Of a DNA stretch of 64,000 bases, positions 59,901-64,000 are shown one piece after another. A program made the translations under genes and the position numbers. A model generated the notes under the pieces. The model saw only the letters and a list, made by a program, of their open reading frames with translations, was not told the origin of the DNA and did no database searches. The stretch is from Oryzias latipes (taxonomy: Eukaryota > Chordata > Actinopteri > Beloniformes > Adrianichthyidae), in assembly GCF_002234675.1 (NCBI RefSeq), contig NC_019871.2:15718331-15782330 (forward strand). The letters are read 5' to 3'. Each line of letters begins with the position of its first letter. Position 1 is the stretch's first letter.

Positions 59901-62900
59901 AGGCTAGTAAATGCTGTGCCATGTTTTTCACTAACAAATCTGCTTATGTGGAACCAAAAGTCTGGTTGCTGATGCTGTATTGTTCATTTTATTTTTTTTA
60001 AATATATTTAATATCTCTCTTTTAGTCATGCAGACATGTCTAGTAAATAACAGGATTTAACAGGATCATTCTAAATAATTTACTCGACCATTCTATGAGC
60101 ATTCAGGTGGAGCTGGTCCTCAGCCGTCAGTGATTCTTGTCAGTTTATTCTCACCTTGGTCCAGACCATGCTGTCTCTTTCTTTGAGGCTAAGTAGAATG
60201 TCTCCATCTGGTGAAAACTGGGCAGAAAGCTGAGGCAGTCTGGAGAGGCAGGAAGTGTTGCAAAGCTCCTCTGCAGACACGTACTGCTCACAGTGGCAGC
60301 TTGTGTCCCATTGTCAGGAAGATAGAAACCGAGACAGCAGGATGTATGTCAGCTTAAAATAATGGAAAAACTGAGTAACCTGTCAGTTGGATCAGTTTTA
60401 TTGTAAATTTTAAACCTGTAATTAATTTGAAGGGATTTGATTAAACAACAAAAAAAAAAAACCCTCACATGCCCATTTCCACATCCAGAGTTCCTCCATG
60501 TTTTCCACAGGTGACGTTACATGAGTGAAGTGAGGGAAACACACAGTCTCTGGATGCTGCCAAACGCACCTCTCCTGTTGAACATCGTCTGTTCACCTGA
60601 GTCCACAAACACACACACGTACACTTCAAGATGCTTCAAACACAAGAGTGTTGCTGTTTGTTGCATCACACATGAGCTGAGTTTCAAACACCCTCCAGCT
60701 CAAGTTGATACTCTTAAACCTTTCAAGCATAAAAAAAAATGTGAAAGCTACAAAGCAAATTAAGAAGTTCAATTAAAATCAAATTGACTGGCATCTGCAA
60801 AACTTATTCCATCTGCTCCTGTAAAATATTGTCAATTAAATTTACCAGTTGATATAAATTATAATAATACATTAATAAAGTCTAACTGTGGTGGGAATTT
60901 GATCAAAGGTGAACAATAAACCAATAATTGCTTTTTGCATTTTTCTAACTCATCTTTCAAAAACAAAACTAAAATGTTTCACTGACCTCAGGCTGACAGT
61001 CCAATTCACTGTCAGATACAGAGCTTTTGAAATCCAGCTCGTTGTAGAAGATGAACCCAGTTCTGCACAAACAGGATCCATCAGAGTAATGGAAAGCTCG
61101 GTTTTTACCACGGCAGGTACATGCAGAAGAGCCTGTCGACACACACTTTAATAAACATTTATCGAAACATGTTCATTTCCGTGAATACTGGATACTGTCT
61201 GCAGCTTGTATTTTGTGCAATGATTCATGGTTTAACATTACATGCGAAAATTATGATTTCAAGTTGTGGTGAATAAACACTCAAAATGCTGGGATCTGAT
61301 GCTTTTACTCCAAAAAAACTCAAAATTAAATGCATTTATTAGTTTTCAGTATTCTGTAAATGTTTCAGTGCACATTTAAACATGTTTTAGTTTGAAGTTT
61401 GTACACTTTAGTCATGTTTTCAAGCATTATAAACCTCTCCAGTATGCCCCTGTAACACATTTACCCAACATGGGATCAGATTCATATTATTTTATATTTA
61501 AAATGCTTAAAACCTCAGCCTTTAATTCAGGGTTGATTTAACATTTGTGATTTTTTTGTATTATTAACAGTATTTATTACAAGTTAAAAAACACAACAAA
61601 CTTCCCAACAGACAGCACTATACAGGATTATATAATGAAAGTGCTCTCAAGAGTATAATTAATGCTGCACAGAGAGGATAATGGCTGAGACCATTTTTAA
61701 TGCTTGAGTTTCTCTATTTTTGCTCCATAAAAGCAGGTCGTTTCTGCCCACAGCAATAATTCTATTCAACAGCTCTGTACAATGACTGATCGTGACTAAA
61801 ATTAAGTACAGCAACATTTCAATTTACCTTTAGCGATTGATCAACTTGAGATTGAGTGTCCTTACACTCCTTGTTTGTTTTGTGTTTTGTGTTAACATTG
61901 AAACGCAACAAGCAAAAAAAAAAAAAATAAATAGCAGATTTTGGAGCTTTTTACCTGCTGATGAGGTGGAAGAGCTCCCACAGGGAAAACAGGCTTTCTG
62001 AGCAGGAAGATGGTTGAAAGTGTTAGCTGGACATGGGTGACAGTCCTCTGTCTTCTCACCATGATTGATGTTACCAAAAGTGCCAGGCGGGCAAGGGACT
62101 GGTTGTGTTGAGCCCATGGGGCAAATGTACCCCAGAGGACAGGGAGTACTTTTGTAGTTGTCTGTACCTGTTTCAATAAACTGTAAGTGATAGTTTTAAA
62201 TAAAGGTGATTCTGTGAACTTTTAGTACATTACCTGCAGGGCAATAGTACCCTGGTGGACATGGAAGGCATTGCAGATTTGGCGAGAGGTGGATTCTATA
62301 GAAGCCCCCGTCACACAACCGACAGCAGCTGCTTTTGGACCCTCTGAGCCCGACGATGTTAACAGGCATGGAGCCTCCTTCACAGGACCTCATGAAGGAG
62401 CTGTTGGCTGGACAGTAGTATGGAAAAGGACACCTGCAGAACATATAAATACAGTTCCCTTATCCCCAACCTTGTATCTATAATTTTAAAACATTTAAAG
62501 TGTTCTTTTAGTATTGACATGTAGTTGGGCTTTTTCTGCATTCACATTTGTTTAGGGTTATTATACAAAAGGGATCCCTCAGGGCAAATGTAGCCTTCTG
62601 GACAGATTTGGGGCTCCGCAGTCTGAGGTCCACAGTACGAGCCGGCTCTGCACGGCTTTTCTGAAGCTGCCCCTAAAAATGAAAAGTCATTAAAACGGCA
62701 GGACTTCAGTTTCACTGAGTTAAAAGGGAGGGATAATGATCATAAAAAATAATTCATTAAATCCAGAAGCAGATTTGACATAAGCTATTTGTATTTGTGT
62801 TTGACCTACCAGCAGGACATTGGTAAGCGGCTCTACAGGGAATCCCTTCTACGTTGGGCTTTCCTGTTATGCGAGGATCTGGACAGTAAGTTCCCCCCAC

Positions 62901-63620
62901 ACAGGGTTCACAATGATCAGGGGCAGCAGCTCCTGGGAGCTGCCTTTTGGTTCCCGCTGGGCACAGAATAGGGGGTCCAGACCCACTGCACCAGAAACCG
63001 GGTGGGCAGGGAGTACTGGAGTAGTTTGTAAAGCCTAAAGAAAAAGAGTTTTTCAAGAAAACTGCACTTCCATTATTTTGCTGCATTAACAACCATGTAT
63101 TTGACTTGTAAACGTCCACAGCTTTCTAAAATAACTCATACTTCGTCAATATTTATTGTTCGTAAAGAGTCTTTCTGCAAATACAAATAATATAAATGGG
63201 GAGTATGTAGGGTAACCGTCTACTGGGTATTGCAAAGCTGTCCAGCTCAATCTGAACCCATTAAGTATTCATGAGTTGGAATGCAAAAGAACTTTTGCTT
63301 TTTTTTACCATCCACTACTTCGCATTTTCTGTGGGTAATGAGTTTTTAATTCAATGCCTTTATATAAGGACTGCATTTTTTGCCACCCCTATCTTAGGGA
63401 CTGGCTCAGGCACAAGTATGACGAAAAGCATATATATGGAAATGAATACAGATAATTCGCTTTGAAAAAGTAAAAATTAAAATTATAAATTAAAAGCCAC
63501 AAAAACGAAAAATAGTAGGGTGTATTTTGCACTAGGTAGTACTTCTCCCTGCTGTGTAGATACTACTGACTGAAAAATAGATTTTTTTCCTTTGGCCTGA
63601 AGTGGGAAAAATGGGCTTTA

Positions 63621-63708
<88 letters not shown>

Positions 63709-63958
63709 TTTTTTTCAAATTACTATTTTTGAGGAGAGGTTTTAATAAGTGCTCTATGAAAGAAACTGTGGGTCAGACCTGTGCTGTTACAGTGTGAACC
63801 AGGGGGACATGGCAGGCAGTCACCCTTGCTACCAGCTCCTGGAAAAACTCGATAAGTATACAGTGGACACGGCCTGGGTCCACTACTTCCATTAAAGTCG
63901 CTGCCAGGCAGACCGTCACAGTAATGACCAGCAGGACACAGATGAAAGACCGGGTCGC
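49940..63958 (-). CDS. Large uncharacterised single-pass membrane protein, 3' part of a multi-exon gene
   Basis: Twenty-five exons, 3,861 nt in total, were read from splice sites and phase: 63779-63958, 62810-63034, 62567-62672, 62234-62433, 61955-62167, 60987-61132, 60469-60596, 60155-60299, 58944-59076, 58666-58818, 58435-58561, 58146-58357, 57873-58035, 56031-56119, 55487-55647, 54346-54460, 54041-54237, 53918-53960, 53702-53848, 53271-53606, 53012-53109, 52823-52929, 50909-50937, 50675-50803, 49940-50218. All join in phase except the link from 52823 to 50937. The 5' end is outside the window. The order is Cys-rich ectodomain, dibasic site, beta-rich domain, transmembrane helix, long C-terminal region. 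The Cys pattern resembles GCC2/GCC3 or ephrin-receptor-like modules. I do not recognise the gene; a large fish surface or secreted-ectodomain protein is the safest description. Confidence 0.85.
51242..51425 (-). repeat. Truncated copy of the second TTAA-flanked family, intronic
   Basis: It follows TTAA (51238-51241), starts AGTCCCACTGATTTTAAATG and shares TTTTAATTATGATTATGCTG and TTTCTGCAGAGCGGCAG with 1985-2290 and, in reverse, 54650-55204. Confidence 0.55.
51906..51937 (+). repeat. (CCAT)n plus CCGCTTATCCGGG scrap
   Basis: CCATCCATCCATC followed by TTCCTCCGCTTATCCGGGAG is a common fish retroelement terminus. It lies in an intron of the large gene. Confidence 0.4.
52823..56119 (-). CDS. C-terminal region exons of the large gene (nine exons)
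   Basis: The exons 56031-56119, 55487-55647, 54346-54460, 54041-54237, 53918-53960, 53702-53848, 53271-53606, 53012-53109 and 52823-52929 encode helical segments ([20 protein letters not shown], then [20 protein letters not shown]) and a Cys-containing part ([16 protein letters not shown]). They continue with [40 protein letters not shown] and [20 protein letters not shown]. The 43-bp exon at 53918-53960 is needed to keep phase. I see no named domain. Confidence 0.78.
54650..55204. mobile_element. TTAA-flanked MITE-like element, best copy of second family, intronic
   Basis: The 14-bp inverted ends AGACCCACTCCAAT and ATTGGAGTGGGACT sit between TTAA duplications (54646-54649 and 55205-55208), consistent with piggyBac-type mobilisation. 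It lies between two exons of the large gene (54346-54460 and 55487-55647). It is 555 bp with no transposase. Confidence 0.75.
57873..58035 (-). CDS. Transmembrane exon of the large gene
   Basis: [20 protein letters not shown] forms one strong hydrophobic helix. It is followed by [20 protein letters not shown], a basic stop-transfer stretch placing the following part in the cytoplasm. Its Cys-containing end [10 protein letters not shown] is read to a GTCTGT donor. Confidence 0.8.
58146..59076 (-). CDS. Beta-rich, possibly cupredoxin-like domain of the large gene (four exons)
   Basis: The exons 58944-59076, 58666-58818, 58435-58561 and 58146-58357 encode [59 protein letters not shown] and [20 protein letters not shown], then [14 protein letters not shown]. 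The order of a GD.L.F strand, a FP.Y..D loop, WDFGAFR and G.Y.F......MVVVV recalls a cupredoxin-type beta sandwich; this is inference, and copper ligands are not evident. RTRKRR at 58778-58795 precedes it. Confidence 0.78.
59504..59705 (+). repeat. Fish LINE 3' tail in an intron
   Basis: TTTTAGAGTTTTTACAG repeats lead into CTGAATTTCCCTACGGGGAT, then TAATAAAGTTGATCTTAATC and TTAATCTTAAATC. The (ATCTTA)n end is typical of a fish LINE tail. Confidence 0.6.
60155..61132 (-). CDS. Second Cys-rich block of the large gene (three exons)
   Basis: The exons 60987-61132, 60469-60596 and 60155-60299 encode [49 protein letters not shown] and [20 protein letters not shown], then [20 protein letters not shown]. 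The Cys spacing differs from the GCC-like modules. The donor of the middle exon (GTGAGG) and the acceptor of the third (CACAAG) are inferred from phase. Confidence 0.78.
61955..63958 (-). CDS. Cys-rich GCC2/GCC3-like module exons (five exons)
   Basis: The exons 63779-63958, 62810-63034, 62567-62672, 62234-62433 and 61955-62167 mostly start and end in phase 1, the usual mark of shuffled extracellular modules. Each encodes motifs such as [39 protein letters not shown] and [11 protein letters not shown] with PCPPGTF...ED/GDC.PCP, the spacing of ephrin-receptor-like repeats. They are extracellular and likely disulfide-bonded. The first exon begins in phase 1, so at least one more exon lies beyond the window. 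Confidence 0.87.
63625..63705. repeat. (TA)n microsatellite in an intron
   Basis: About 40 uninterrupted TA units lie between the exons at 62810-63034 and 63779-63958. A tract of this length is likely polymorphic and cruciform-prone. Confidence 0.95.
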
Positions 63959-64000
63959 CTGCAAAACCAAAAATAGTGGAGAAAGAGTCAGGACTTTCTG

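Noticed and set aside
63625..63705. Long TA tract considered as a possible origin or regulatory element
   Set aside because: It is a simple dinucleotide microsatellite within an intron, with no other signal around it.

Overview
This is vertebrate nuclear DNA, almost certainly from a teleost fish. It is AT-rich, intron-rich and full of fish-type repeats: Tc1, Rex1/L2-like LINE tails, tRNA-derived SINEs, PIF/Harbinger and TTAA-flanked MITE-like elements, and Ty3/gypsy LTR elements. No bacterial-type operon, tRNA, rRNA or CRISPR is visible. The species cannot be named from the sequence alone.

Layout. Positions 1-37,800 hold no gene I can support. This part is intergenic or intronic DNA with transposons. 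The two largest are a 5'-truncated non-LTR retrotransposon (12,121-14,439, exact 15-bp target-site duplication) and a 5.45-kb Ty3/gypsy element of the Tf1/sushi type (18,953-24,404, minus strand) that landed inside an older Tc1 relic (17,961-24,874). The gypsy element is nearly intact. It has 552-bp LTRs with only two differences, a GAAAG target duplication, gag, pol in the -1 frame with a textbook slippery site and stem-loop, and an 11-nt self-complementary primer site. Its one obvious defect in pol is a stop codon just before the GPY/F-chromodomain tail. A separate solo LTR with its own target duplication lies at 30,080-30,461.

Positions 37,819-45,429 (minus) hold a complete five-exon gene for a voltage-gated sodium channel beta-3 subunit (scn3b-like, 216 residues), with consistent splice sites and phases. 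Its last intron has collected a Tc1 relic and a TIR element.

Positions 49,940-63,958 (minus) hold the 3' part of a large multi-exon gene that continues beyond the right edge. I resolved 25 exons encoding about 1,287 codons. From N to C they encode phase-1 cysteine-rich modules resembling GCC2/GCC3 or ephrin-receptor-like repeats, a dibasic RKRR convertase-like site, a possible cupredoxin-like beta domain, one transmembrane helix, and a C-terminal region of about 570 residues that I cannot assign to a family. It has no obvious well-studied relative that I recognise and is the best candidate here for something undescribed.

The two host genes are on the same strand and about 4.5 kb apart, with no sign that they act in one pathway. 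Exon coordinates were derived by hand from splice consensus, reading frame and phase, so they need transcript support. One link, between the exon ending at 52,823 and the 29-bp exon at 50,909-50,937, does not join in phase and implies a missed exon or splice site.
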